Assembly (NCBI RefSeq): GCF_022605725.1
Contig: NC_065550.1
Span: 8,494,001 to 8,558,000 of the forward strand
Direction of reading: 5' to 3'
Source of the DNA: Anthonomus grandis grandis
Taxonomy: Eukaryota; Arthropoda; Insecta; Coleoptera; Curculionidae
DNA length: 64,000 bases
Shown here: piece after piece, positions 1-11,330 of the stretch
Layout of the letters: each line of letters starts with the position of its first letter
Numbering within the stretch: the stretch's first letter is position 1
Made by a program: the position numbers and the translations under genes
Notes under the pieces: model-generated
What the model saw: the letters and a program-made list of their open reading frames with translations, nothing else
The model's database searches: none
What the model was told of the DNA's origin: nothing

Positions 1-1226
1 CGTGAAAGAATCGAAATTTTGTTCATGATTGGTTTCGGAGATATGTCGCGTACTCAAAAGGAGTTTGTTTAGTTTAATGCAACTCATCCTGATCGGTCGC
101 CTATTAGCCAAAGCATCGTAAGCAGAGTTAAATCAAAGTTTCGTGAATTAGGGCATGTTCGGGATACTCAAAAAGCTGTTCGGGGTTCAGTAACTGAAGA
201 AGATGAGCTTAACGTTCTGTTAACGGCCAAGATAATCCCAGAGGCGCAGTCACAGGCACGGCTTCTAATGTTAATTTATCGCGATTTACTGTGCATAAAG
301 TATTGAAAAAAGCAGAGTTTCACCCTTATAAAATATTCTTACTTCAAGACCTATCGGAAGATGATTTCGATCGCCGAAATAAATTTTGTGAGCAAATGCA
401 GCAATTATGTAATGATAACAATAATATTGTAAAACGGATAATATTTTCTGACGAAGCAACGTTTACTCTAAACAGCCATGTGAACAGACAGAATTGTCGA
501 TACTGGGCGACCGAAAACCGTCATTGGTTCACAGAATGTCATACACCACACCCTCAAAAAGTCAATGTGTGGTGCGGTATAGTTGAAAGAAGGGTTTTAG
601 GACCTTACTTTTTTGATGACACTCTCACTGGTGAGAGGAATTTGGACTTTCTTCAAAATGATCTTATCCCTGCTTTGATAACTTTGTATCCGGATTTGGA
701 AGAACCCGACATACACCAACGTGATCTTTTTTTCAGCTTTACCCGTTTGCAATTATTTAGATGAAGTTTTTTCAAATCGTTGGATATGTAGACGAGGATT
801 TATTGAATGGCCACTCAGATCGCCAGATTTAATTCCCCCTTGATTACTTTTATGGGGATACTTAAGAAGTAAAGCGTATGTCACTGTACCAGCGAGTTTT
901 CAAGATTAAAAAAACAAATACTAAAATGAAATTAGAAATATTACTCCAGATGTCATTGACAATGTTCAAAAAGAATTTTTAAATCGCCTTGGTTATTGTC
1001 AGGTTGTTGACGGTGTTCAATTCGAACATTTAATTCAGATAGGTATTTTTTTAATTTTACATTTTATCATCATTTTTCGTTCAAAATTGCTTATGTAACC
1101 ACTATTCATTTGTACCATATCCTTTGTAAAAAAATGCGTTCTTTCTGATTCTACATTAAAAAATGGCGAATTCCATTTAAAAAATATATTGATGACGTCA
1201 TATCTTTTTTTGAGTCACCCTGTATA
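1..1226 (+). mobile_element. mariner-like DNA transposon remnant, 5' end outside window
   Basis: This is a decayed Tc1/mariner-superfamily element running on the plus strand and cut by the window start. The first 290 bases translate, with one stop, as a helix-turn-helix region (ERIEILFMIG, later ISQSIVSRVKSKFRELG). The longest open stretch, 291-764, carries the end of the second HTH (VLKKAEFHPYK) and the start of the catalytic core (IFSDEATF, then VNVWCGIVERRVLGPYFF). A frameshift follows, and WPLRSPDL with a WGYLRSKAYV tail can be read at about 805-880. The C-terminal piece (FLNRLGYCQ, later FEHLI) is near 975-1035. The element ends at CACCCTGTATA (1216-1226), the terminal motif shared with the other mariners here. 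The catalytic Asp of SDE is present, but the HDGA block is lost, so the copy is inactive. Confidence 0.8.
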
Positions 1227-1353
1227 TGTAATTTCTACGTAGAAAAACCCTAAACCAAATATTAAAATCGACGGGTTCGGGCATTATTTTCAGAAACGGT
1301 CCATTTTATTTTTATTGAATTTATCCGCTACTTTACGGATGCATATAGCAATA

Positions 1354-4300
1354 TCAATGAATAAATCAAATCAAATCAAAAATGGTTTATTTGTCAAAAT
1401 GTACAATTTTATAGGTCAATAAAAATTACAAACAGAAAAAAAAATTACATTGACAAATAGGACTATTCTCTCGATTATAAAACCGTTTTCCCTAGTTACC
1501 ACAAGCAAAGAAGGGATGAAAAAGCCCTTTACAATTTACAGAAACAATTTTACAAAAATAAAAATAACGTTTTTATATAGGAATGCAAAGTAAGATATAG
1601 AATTAATTAACCTAAGATTTTAAGACAGGCAGCGGCAGTGCGACAACGGACGAGCGCAAGGAGAGAGGACAGACGAGGCGAAAAAAGACCCCAAAAAATA
1701 ACCCCAAGATGCGTGCATTGGCCTAGGCTATTAAAAAATATACGTATGTATGTTACGAAAAAAGAAAGAATAAAACTAAAAGCGGGATTTTAAAATATAA
1801 TCTCCGAACATTCCACTGAAAATTAGCATATTATATGTGTATATCTTCTGTTACATGTTACTATTTCTTGTATTATGTTATTATACGCATTATCCCATTT
1901 TATATATCGCCCTACTTGAATTAATTGCCAATTATTTGTTCCATAAGTAGTTTAGATTTTATTTGACCAGAGAAAGCTCCCAAGGGCATTTGCTTTATGT
2001 CATTGTTTAAGCCATTCCACATTTGAACAGCTACATACTTAAAAGAACGTTGAAATGCTGCGCTTCTATGCAATGGTACGATAAAAACGTTATTTCGTGT
2101 GGCATGCGCATGTTCGAATTCTTGAAACTGACTTCTTAAATTAAATGGTTGATTATTATTTACTATGCGATATACAAAATTATACATATGTAGCTTTCTT
2201 CTATTGTTCATATTTAATATTTTATTATTATTAAGATAAGGCGATATATGGTTTCTGTAGGGGATACTATAAGAGAATCTCATACAGGAATTTTGGACTT
2301 TTTGTATAATTTTTTTATTTTGTGAAGATAAAGAATTTCCATAGACTACGTCACCATAATCAAACAATGACAAAATAAGACTATCGCACAATAAGTACTT
2401 TTGTTTTGCCGATAAATTTCGCTTAAACTTAAAAAGTTTTTTTAAACGTAAATAAGCAGTTTTCGTTTTATTTTTTATGTGCAATTCAAAAGAGAGAGAG
2501 CTGTCAAATATAACGCCTAAATTTTTTGCCTCGGAAACAACAGGAATTGAAGTATTATCAATAGATATAGGATTTAAGGATAAGTTGTGTTCGAGCCTTT
2601 GCCTTATATTAGGGTTGGAGCACATAATAAGAATTTTAGATTTTGTGGCATTAAGCTTAAGATTATGATTTTCTGCGTATTTATGTAGACTAATTAAATC
2701 ACTATTAACATTTTGATAGAATAGATTTATATTATTAAGGTGAATTCTAATATAAACTTGGGAATCATCGGCATATTGTTGCAAAGTGGCGTGTTTTATT
2801 ACTTTGTACATATCAGCCACGTAAATAGAGAAAAGTAACGGCGATACTATAGAGCCTTGAGGTACTCCCTGGTTAAAAGGTGTAAATTCTGAGTAATGCT
2901 TTTCAGACTGCCGAACCACCATAACACAACTGTCTCTATTACGCAAATAATCCTTGAAAAAATTTACACCGCTCTCTGAAATACCAATATATTTTAATTT
3001 TGCCAATAACATATCATGGTTAATCGTGTCAAAAGCCCTACTAAAGTCCAATAAGGCCATACATGTTGGCTGACCATTCTCCTCATTTACCCTAATATCA
3101 TTTAAAATACCCACCAAACTTGTAGACGTGCTAAAGTTTTTTCTGAAACCGGATTGACAATCGGGGATAATTTTATGTTTATCAACAAAATTTGAAATTT
3201 GATTAAAAATATGTTTTTCCAGAATTTTAGATGATGCTGGTAGAATACTAATTGGTCTGAGATCTTTATGCTCTTTTGGATTTGAATTTTTTGGAATGGG
3301 TTTAATAATTGCCCTTTACCACACATTTGGAGACTTTTGTTGAAGAATACATTCGTTAATAATATGCAATAAAGGACTTAAGCAAAAAGGCAAACACAAT
3401 TTTATATCTTTTATAGAAATACCATCGATTCCCGTTGCATTTGATTTAATAGTCGAGATTATTTTAATCATATTGTCTTGGTCCAAAAGCTGGAAATTAA
3501 GTTTTATATTATTTATGGTATTATTTTGATAAAATTCAATACATTCTTTACTTGTAGTATCTGGTAGGGTGGAAACAGTATTAAAAAAATTGCCAATATC
3601 TGTTGGATTTGATATGTTAGTAGGTAGCTCGTTTTGATATCTTTTTCCTTTGGTTAAGAATAGTTTATCTGCTATTCTTTAAAATTCTTGTCCTTTTTTG
3701 TTTGATAATTGATTGAAAAATGTTATTTTTTCTCGTATTATAGCATGTTTTGTGTAGTTTCTTAGCTGTTTATAATATTCAAAATGAGGCTGAGATTTAC
3801 TTTTCAGATATTTTTTATGAGCACGATCACGTAATTTGATAAGAGTTTTTATATTTTCGGTTATCCGTGGACAGTATATTTTCTCTTTAATAATTTTATT
3901 TTTAGTCGGAGCATGTGTATTTAAAAGCTGTAAAATATGTTCATTAAAAAACTTCACTTTGTCATTAATATCTATAAGGCGGTACATCTGATCCCAATTT
4001 ATAAGCAAACCATTGTTTATAAAATTTTCCATATTTATGTTGTTATAAACTCTGAAAGTCATGGATTTTTTTTTAACCTTTATGTTATCATATTGAAATA
4101 TTGAATAAATCAGATTATGATCCGTGATTGTTTCTGCTATGGCAAGCGACTCTGAGTTTAATGACACCAAATCATTACTGCAAATTATATAATCAGTAAG
4201 GGTACCATCACCAGTGTTCATGTTAATTCTTGTTGGATCTGTAATACGCTGTGAAACATTGAAATGTTCTAAAATAAATTTTAATCTATTTGAATATGTA

Positions 4301-4365
4301 TTTTGTTTTAAAAAATCAATATTGAAGTCGCGACAAAGAGTGGGATCCAATATAATTTATTGCTA
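1354..4365 (-). mobile_element. LINE (jockey/CR1-like) retrotransposon, 5' truncated
   Basis: This is a non-LTR retrotransposon in minus orientation. From its 5' side it holds the C-terminal part of an AP-endonuclease domain, a reverse transcriptase, a roughly 550 base 3' untranslated region, and a 3' tail of repeated GATTT units at about 1354-1378. The 3' UTR has a GC-rich, purine-rich patch (about 1620-1730) that stands out from its AT-rich surroundings. The 5' end is cut inside the endonuclease, as is typical when target-primed reverse transcription aborts. I found no convincing target-site duplication. It looks like one of the younger LINEs in the window because its reading frame is almost unbroken (see the coding entry). 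Confidence 0.88.
1921..4350 (-). pseudogene. endonuclease-reverse transcriptase of a LINE, two in-frame stops
   Basis: A single reading frame of 810 codons runs from 4350 to the stop at 1921 with only two internal stops, TAA at 3681-3679 and TAA at 3318-3316. The first part is endonuclease: RDFNID stands where the family has GDFN, followed by LTDYIICSNDL and ITDHNLIYS, the usual C-terminal endonuclease blocks. The RT follows: PISILPASSKILEK, QSGFRKNFSTSTSL, LLDFSRAFDTINHDML, GVPQGSIVSPLLFSIYVADM and the catalytic QQYADDSQVY box, all well preserved. The thumb region (KNLGVIFDSSLSFELHI, later LFDYGDVVYG) and a normal C-terminus follow. The RT catalytic aspartates are intact. The endonuclease lacks its N-terminal half, so the copy cannot be autonomous. 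Overlapping frames on either strand are shadows. Confidence 0.9.
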
Positions 4366-4404
4366 TTTTTTGAAGTAGCTAAAAATATGGAGATTATATA
4401 TTCT

Positions 4405-4790
4405 CAATTCTCAATTTATTCAAACATTATATACACATACTGTTTTACAATAGAGGGGTCATGCCTAAGTTGATTCAACAACTTGTATGAAGTACTGTCT
4501 TCAAAAAAGTTGGGAAAAAAACTAGTTTGTTATACAACTATTTTTAAAAGTCAAGTACAATATATACAGATATACAAGGTGTCCCGCACCACCGCACCTA
4601 AACTCCGCCAGAGCACACCAGACCCAACCCCAAGCCAAACGAGCCAAAAGCCGCAGCCCCACCCGTCCCCGAGCTACAGGGCGCCGAAGCCTCAATCACC
4701 AATTTGTGATTGTTGTAAAACTTTAATTAACTTATAACTAACTATTAACTTAACTTAAAACTACATTAAAAAAAAATTTGGCAACGTTGT
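4405..4790. other. GC-rich patch, possibly the 3' end of another LINE
   Basis: Upstream of the truncated LINE lies a stretch that starts TTTATTCAAACATTATATAC, resembling the 3' ends of minus-strand LINEs in this window. It continues into a strikingly C-rich segment at about 4580-4700. A short open frame on the plus strand (4483-4737) gives a proline- and serine-rich tail that looks like composition, not a protein. No domain is visible. It may be the 3' UTR of a second, deleted LINE, since the first LINE's 3' UTR has a similar GC-rich patch. Confidence 0.3.
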
Positions 4791-4882
4791 ATGGTTATTA
4801 GGGGACACCCAATAAAAATGTCTTTAAACATGCAGAGTTGTCGCTTCTATGTAAAACTAGCAACGTCCCTCCTATTCCAACC

Positions 4883-5079
4883 GGGTGACAATTTGAAAAC
4901 GAACAGCATTTAATATTGCCTCTACCAATGATTAAGGGGGACAATTTTTGAGGTATTTGTTGTCGTGTCTCAAAAATTGTCCCTTTTGATACCTATGTAA
5001 ATTGACGTGTTTCGCCTAATTTTCATACTATTATTGGTAGAAGCAATATTAAATGCTGTTCATTTTCAAATTGTCACCC
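4883..5079. repeat. 197 bp foldback (MITE-like) element
   Basis: The left arm begins GGGTGACAATTTGAAAA and is matched in inverted orientation by the right arm, which ends TTTTCAAATTGTCACCC. The arms are about 50 bases and differ at only a few positions. A second, smaller inverted repeat built on GGGACAATTTTTGAG lies inside (about 4937-4990), so the whole unit can fold into a nested hairpin. It has no coding capacity. This is the form of a non-autonomous DNA transposon. The superfamily is not clear. Confidence 0.85.
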
Positions 5080-5312
5080 TATGTATTGACAACCAGTGAT
5101 TTTCTTTACAATGTATTAATAATTAAGGCCCTGAACTAAGACAGGTGGTACGACACGGCATCCCCGTGATAATCTCCACTAGTCGTTGAGTTTCTGTATT
5201 CAAACATTTATTTTGGTTTACATCATAAATTATCTCTGCCTCGGAAAGTGGACATACGTCGTTGTGTCTGCGCACCTGTTTAGTAAAATTTTGTTTAATA
5301 TGAGTAGTTAAT

Positions 5313-6167
5313 AAGTTTTGAGTTTTTTTTTTAATTTTTGATAGTTTATAAGCTATAAATCTGCTTATTTAAAAAAATATATTTTTTCACATTTCAACCG
5401 GAAATACCTACTAATTTTTTTATTTTTTGTAAACCTCTATATATTTTTCATGCTATTCGCCGCGCATTAAAATTCTCTTTCCAGCGACATATCACATGTT
5501 GACATTTAATTGACAAGTGACAGTTAAGAGTGATTTTAATGTAAATCATCTAGATGGCTATAAGCAATTATTAATTGGTTTATTTATAAAAAGTAGTGTC
5601 AAATAAGTCAAAATCAAGCTAATAAAAGCATTGTCCGAAATTCACGCTTCTAAATTTGCAAGCCTATAAATTAGGCTTTGAAAATAAAATAAGAATTATT
5701 GCCCTTTTTTTTAAACAATAATTTTTTATTATGTTATATTTTTAGAATGTTATAGCAGAATACAACTTAATGCATTTTATGTATATTAAATAAAAATTTT
5801 CAGTTTCCATCCTACTTTTTAAAATATCGAAAGAAATAAAAAACATTATTTGCAAAAAAAAATAACGTCCAAGTACAAACAGTTGTTGGTGGTTATTGAT
5901 AACCAAAATAGTAATCAGATGATTTATATTAAAATAATTGTTAACTGTGACTTGTCAATTAAATGTCAACTAGTGATATGTCACTAAAAGAGAATTTTAC
6001 TGCCCGGCGAATAGCAAAAATAAAAAATATAGAGTTCCATAAAAAATAAGAAAGTTCTAGGTATTTCCGGTTCAACCACAGTTAAAAAAAATGTTAATGT
6101 AAATTAATATGCAGAATCATGGCTTATGCACATATTATCCAAAATTAAAAATAAAATTCAAAACCCA
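5313..6167. repeat. 855 bp foldback element with ~280 bp arms
   Basis: Two long inverted arms, about 5313-5590 and 5885-6167, share blocks such as CAACCGGAAATACCTA, GCTATTCGCCG and GACATTTAATTGACAAGT. The spacer of roughly 300 bases is AT-rich and has no coding potential. The arms have diverged by substitutions and small indels, so the insertion is old. Its form fits a foldback or non-autonomous TIR element. The LINE tail beginning at 6206 lies only about 40 bases beyond it. Confidence 0.83.
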
Positions 6168-6205
6168 AAAAAATGAGAGCCGGTTACATAGTTGCTGTGT
6201 CATCG

Positions 6206-7910
6206 GTATATTTATTTATTTATTTATTTATACTCTTACAAACACATTTGAAATGTAACTATATGTGGGAGTGCTTACTGGCTTGCAGAAAGAAAATGGA
6301 AAACCAATAATAATGATGAAACTAAACCTATACTAAAACTAATAACATTTAATAAAATACACCTACTTACAATTAAAACTCAAAAACAAAAAGAACAGAT
6401 TAACAAGTAAATGATTAATCAGATAAGGATACAAAATCAGTCTTAATTTGGCGAATACTAATATTAAAGAGATCTATAGCATGTTTTTGTATATAATTAT
6501 TACATTCTTGCATCATTCTATTAAATGGCGAACAACTTGAGGGTGAACACTGGAAAAGATTATTATTTCTTATTCTCAAATTGATTTTAGGAACAGCAAA
6601 TGATAGATGATTAATCAAAAAACAGTTCTTATATTTTAAGTTGTTAGTTATGTAGTAAATAAATAAGACATCATTCATATTACGCCTAACACTCAATCGT
6701 ACCATTTTAAATTCAATTAGCATACTATTATAGGAGATCATATGCATTATGATGCACAATATGCATTATGTGTTCTTAAGTACAGGTATCTTAAAAGTCT
6801 TTTTTGGACCCTTTCAATTATATTAATATGCACCATTGCTTTAGGTGCCCAGATAACTGAGGCATACTCCAAGATCGGTCTGACCAGTGAGTTGTACAGA
6901 ATTATTATTGATTTTATTTCTTTAAAATGTTTTGTATTTCTTATTACAAAACCAAGAAGCTTATATGCTTTGTTTTCAATAGTTTCATAGTGTTGCTTAA
7001 ATTTGAGATTTGTTTGAAAACAGACTCCAAGATCCCTAAATTTACTTTTCCTAGTTAACGATAAATTATCAATTTTGTAATCAAAATTTATAAATTGCAT
7101 TTTTCTTGTGAAGGTTATAATTTGACATTTATCTATGTTTAATGACATTTTATTTTCTCTGAACCACTGGGCCACCAAGTTCAAATCAATTTGCAGCTCA
7201 AGACAATCAATAAGAGATGTTATGTGCATAAATAATTTAAAATCATCAGCAAACACGAGACATCTAGCATGCTTTATACAGTTTGGCAAATCGTTCAGAA
7301 AAATTAGAAATAAGAGAGGCCCAAGGTTACTGCCCTGAGACACCCCAGATGTTACTATATATATTTTTGACAATTTTTTAACAACTTTAACTTGCTGAGG
7401 CCTTCCGGTAAGATAAGATACCATAAACCTACATGCTTTCAGCGAGAAACCAAATTTACCTAACTTATTCACCAACAACCCGATCAAAAGCCTTTGCACA
7501 ATCTGTCAAGACAACATCTAGCTGCTCTTGGCTATCTACTGCATTGGCAGCTGCCTTAGTCAAAGTGCTGAGGTTGGTGACAGTTGAGGCATCTGGTAGA
7601 AATCCATGTTGTTGCTGAGAGAATTTATTCATGAAAGAGCTTAAAATATCTTGGTATAAAATGTTTTCAAAAATTTTTGCGAGAGAATTAAGAACGCTAA
7701 TTGGTCTGTAGTTGTCAACCAGAGAATTATCTCCTGATTTGAGGATTGGAGTAACCAAAGCATATTTAAGCACTTCTGGAAATGTGTTTGTTTTTAGATA
7801 CAAATTAAAAATGGTTTTTAATGGAGTGCACAAGATATCAGAACAACCTTTATAAATGTATAGTAAATTCCTCTCTTGTGACGGTACTTTTCGGCAAAAT
7901 TCTTCCATCC
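6206..7910 (-). mobile_element. LINE (CR1/jockey-like), RT and 3' tail
   Basis: This is a 5'-truncated non-LTR retrotransposon in minus orientation. It ends in a simple tail of TAAA units (6207-6230 seen from the plus strand as TTTA repeats). About 200 bases of 3' UTR precede the tail, and the coding part occupies 6415-7908. The 5' break falls before the RT fingers, so no endonuclease is present. No target duplication could be recognised, partly because the foldback element lies next to the tail. Confidence 0.88.
6415..7908 (-). pseudogene. LINE reverse transcriptase, two frameshifts
   Basis: Three consecutive frames make one RT. Bases 7908-7465 encode the fingers and palm entry: ALVTPILKSGDNS, NYRPISVLNSLAKIFEN, QQHGFLPDAST and LTDCAKAFDR. 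After a shift, 7499-6747 encodes VNKLGKFGFSL, GVSQGSNLGPLLFLIFLNDL, the catalytic box VFADDFKLFM and the thumb (EYASVIWAPKAMVHINIIE). After a second shift, 6759-6415 encodes the C-terminal tail, ending INLRIRNNNLFQCSPSS and then a stop. The FADD aspartates are intact. The order of motifs and the length from NYRPIS to the end are normal for the jockey/CR1 group. The frameshifts make it dead. Confidence 0.88.
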
Positions 7911-8202
7911 TTTTTCATATCCATGCATTTCTGACTTCCATTATGTTTTTTTAAAAGCGAAATTATGTGACTAACATGACGAGTACCACCAATATTCCAA
8001 AGCTTGACTACCAATAAAGGAAATGGTGATTAAGCAATTTAAGATCCAACCAAGTTAGGAAGCTTAAATCCATTAAATTAAAACAAAAAAAATTTGGGAT
8101 GAGCCATTTTTTAACTAAAAAAAAACGAAAATGTATGTTGTATATGGACCACGATTTTCCTATGCTGCTATTTACTTAAGGACACAAATATTAAAAGTAT
8201 AA

Positions 8203-10932
8203 AGTCCAGTTCAGAGATCTATTAGAATCTTTGATGTACCGCGAATAGTCCGTGTGCCGGTGTTGCTTGTATTATCACATGGTATGCATGTTTATCGCAA
8301 AATTGTATGTGGAAAGAGTCATAAAGTAATATTCTAAGCGATACTTAATAATTGCATTAAATAAATAAATGTTTTAATTTTTTTTTTTAATTTATACATT
8401 TGATTCATAAAATTTGGCTATAGACGCCCACGTACTATTTTGTTAGACGTCTGACCTCAGTCCCAGCCACTCAAGCGTGGAAAGTTGCACTCACTCGTCT
8501 GGCCTTAAAGTTTATATGTATTTAAAATGTTATTATTCGGGATTTTTGGCTTTAGTTTTATAAAGCTAGAAATTCTGAATACTTTTTTTGGGTATTGAGA
8601 TTTATTTTTATTTGGTGGTTATTATTACCGGGGATTTTGGCTGCCACATTCAATGTCCTTTATTAGTGTTTTTTTTTAAATTTATATTTATTATACTAGA
8701 TTATTATAATAACTCATGAAAACCCCATCTCTATATTTAGTACCAACGTCTTTTAATAAAAAATAATTATGTAGTCAGAAAATTGGAAGTAAATTTTTTA
8801 TTGCCTCATATTTAGTTATTGTGCATAATAGCAGAGATTAGATGAAAATTAACAAAAATAAAAGCTTATACTGAAAACTAAAAATCTTACACAAAACACT
8901 ACATTTTAAGTATACTGGATCGTAAAATTACAGTGAGGATACTAAATACTTTTATAAATTTAACCAGCTATTTGAATCTGGCCCAATTTTCTACTCTCTA
9001 AAAACTCGTGTTTTTTGCCGTTTTTCTTTAGCAGTTTCTTCCATTAAGGAAGGAAATAGTTTCTCTGTTGCCATTATGGATTCCAACTACATCTCGCACT
9101 GAAGCATATGGATACTAAAACAGATTTAAAAAGTGTACACAAGTAGCAGAAATAATTTTTAAATTTAATTAATAATACATCTACATAATTTTTTTTAAAT
9201 AATTACAACTCAGATATAAAATAGCCTTTTTTCTTCCAGTGAATTATGAAAGAAGTAGTCTTGCCTCTTTGGGACAGAACAAGTGTGGTATTAACTGTAA
9301 CAAAAATAATTAAACTGGTTTTATAGTGTCTCTCTAAGACAAATTATGGACAAAAAACTGTAAAAAATTAAATTTTAAACTTGTTTTCTTAATAAAAGAG
9401 TTTTTCTCACCATAGCAAAAAAGGGTTTTTTTCCCAGAGAATGGAGACAAGCATTATTATCTTTATTGTGTCGCTGAAGGACAACGGGGCAGTAAGCTGA
9501 AAATAACAAAACTTTAAACTTGTTTAATTAATAAAAATATGGTTTTCTTACTATGGCAAAAAAAAAAAGACTTTTTCCACTACTACAGCCCTTTTGTTAA
9601 CTATTTTAAACTGAAATCCAAATTTTGTCAGGTATCTCCGCAAGGTTGAGACTGAGAAATATTTGTTCCTTGCCGATAAGGTGTCCTTAATCATCTCTAT
9701 GGTCAGAACCTCATTGTTTTTGTATTTAGAATACACAACTTTCCTTAGCAATTTGGCAATATCCGTGTTAAGTCCCTTTGATTGTCCTGCATCTTTCCGT
9801 TTTTTTCTATCTTTAATCCCTTTTTTTACAAAATAGCATATCATACTATAGAGAACCCCTGTTAAAAACGCTTTTTTGCAAAGCACTACAATCATTTGTG
9901 AACTTACGAGCATTGCTTAAATTGTTATAGACATTTAAACAAATTTGTTTGGCGTCTGTACTTAAACAATGACGTTTTAAAACTGCTTGATTTTCCCATG
10001 TAGCTTCTACTTCCCTTATGTCTTCCTCTGCTTCCTCAACACTAGAAAATGAACTATCAGAACTATGTGAGTCTAAATCACTGTCTAGATCACTATTATT
10101 GTTTTCATCACAAATATTATTGTCTTTCTTGTGCAGCCATGGTCTCCATAAACCCGCACGAACACTTTCCTCTTCATTTGACAAATTTTCCTACCTATTT
10201 TCCCAGGGTCGAAACATTTTAAGGTCTTTATGTATATTACCAAAACAAATCCACAAAAACAAATAAAAAAAACACACTTCCTCACAATAAAAACTGCAAA
10301 AAATTTAGACGAATACAGGCCAAATTTTAAATTCACCACTTTCATAAACGTGTAAAAAGCAAAACCGCCAAAACCCATCAAATAATATTCTCACATGACC
10401 CCCCTCCCATCTATTAAAGGGGATAGATCCATCCTTAAAGATCTTTTTAAAAATACGACGAAAGTAATACAAAAACAGCCCAAAAATTTATCTGGGTACG
10501 GCCCCGTAATCCTCAAAATCAGTGGGATAGAGAGAGATACACTTTCACAGCCTAACGTAGGAACGCCAGAACGCAGGTGTTTTATCTTTTTTTAATAGAC
10601 TGGCTAAAAAGAGGTGAAAAGTCTGTGAGTGTTTAAAATGTTTTGTAAGATGCTTGGATTTTAGTCCGCGGTCAATTTTTTGATACTATTTTCTTGTGAT
10701 ATTATTTTCTTTTTAAAAATGGACATTTTAGAAAAAATAAATAAAAAATAGTGTAAAACATGGGGTTTTACGTAGATTTAAAATGATTTCATAGATAAAC
10801 TATGTAAAATTTTGCCATTTAAACATGTATATCATGCGACAATAAATATGACATAGGCGAACGGACTAGTTAGTGCGGCATCTGCGACACATCAAAGATT
10901 CTAATAGGTCTCTGAACTAGACTTTACTAGAG
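8203..10932 (-). mobile_element. 2.7 kb DNA transposon with ~150 bp terminal inverted repeats
   Basis: The left end reads AAAGTCCAGTTCAGAGATCT then ATTAGAATCTTTGATGT. The right end carries the inverted complement, AAAGTCTAGTTCAGAGACCT then ATTAGAATCTTTGATGT. Similarity continues inward with gaps for about 150 bases on each side. The second copy of the surrounding repeat at 54.2 kb lacks this element, which fixes its ends to within a few bases. Transposase-like coding runs on the minus strand at 10184-9551, with possible further exons below it. The superfamily is uncertain. Confidence 0.72.
9551..10184 (-). pseudogene. N-terminal transposase region of the TIR element
   Basis: Two overlapping frames form one protein start. 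The first begins MSNEEESVRAG at 10184, has an acidic, serine-rich stretch, and then a conserved-looking LSTDAKQICLNVYNNLSNA. The second (from about 9913) continues with a helix-turn-helix pattern, GIKDRKKRKDAGQ, then LTIEMIKDTLSARNKYFSVS and LRRYLTKFGFQFKIVNKRA. This order resembles N-terminal DNA-binding parts of insect IS630/DDE_3-type transposases. No catalytic DDE block is visible next to it. Below 9551 several short open pieces sit between good acceptor (TTTTGTTATTTTCAG) and donor-like signals, so the gene may have had introns. The assignment rests on pattern resemblance only. Confidence 0.5.
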
Positions 10933-11330
10933 TATTATCGAGGACTAATCACTTTTATATTGATCCAAAATATTTTTACTTTATTCCTATATTAACTTAA
11001 AAAAATATAACGAGAAAATAAACACAACACTATCTTAAAGTTGTTTACCAAATTGCCTCCTTTAATTTAGGAACGTTGACGGTTATAAATAACTGTCAAA
11101 TTATTGACATTTGACACACAACCTATTCGGAGAATCAAACTAGTCACTACAGCGTTGCCAGATTGTGAAGCTATTTTCTTAGCTTTCATTCCATGTAGAT
11201 TATTTTATTACATAAAGGTGTCAGGTCATTTGGTTTACTTTGTTTTATTTCCATGTTAATTTTTTTATACAAGGACTTTATAGTAACTTATGTCACCATC
11301 TTACATTTTGTTGCATGAGCCGCAGGCCAA

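Larger units (their letters stand above)
7990..11325. repeat. dispersed repeat, copy 1 (interrupted by a TIR transposon)
   Basis: The flanks of the 8203-10932 transposon, about 8030-8202 and 10933-11325, match successive parts of a second copy at about 53.0-55.1 kb. Shared blocks include CGATTTTCCTATGCT (versus CGATGTTCCTATGAT), CTAATCACTTTTATATT, GAGAATCAAACTA, TTTTGAAGCTATTT-like sequence and ACTTTATAGTAA. The repeat has no recognisable coding region. It is old, perhaps 25-30 percent diverged by eye. Its right end is abutted by the mariner at 11331. Confidence 0.6.

Noticed and set aside
2477..2668. Plus-strand open frame inside the first LINE
   Set aside because: It overlaps the RT palm region on the opposite strand, where the conserved motifs lie. 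It is a shadow frame.
3102..3326. Separate minus-strand frame between endonuclease and RT
   Set aside because: The RT motifs (PISILPASS, QSGFRKNF) are in the frame shared with 4350-1921, so this frame is out of phase with the real protein.
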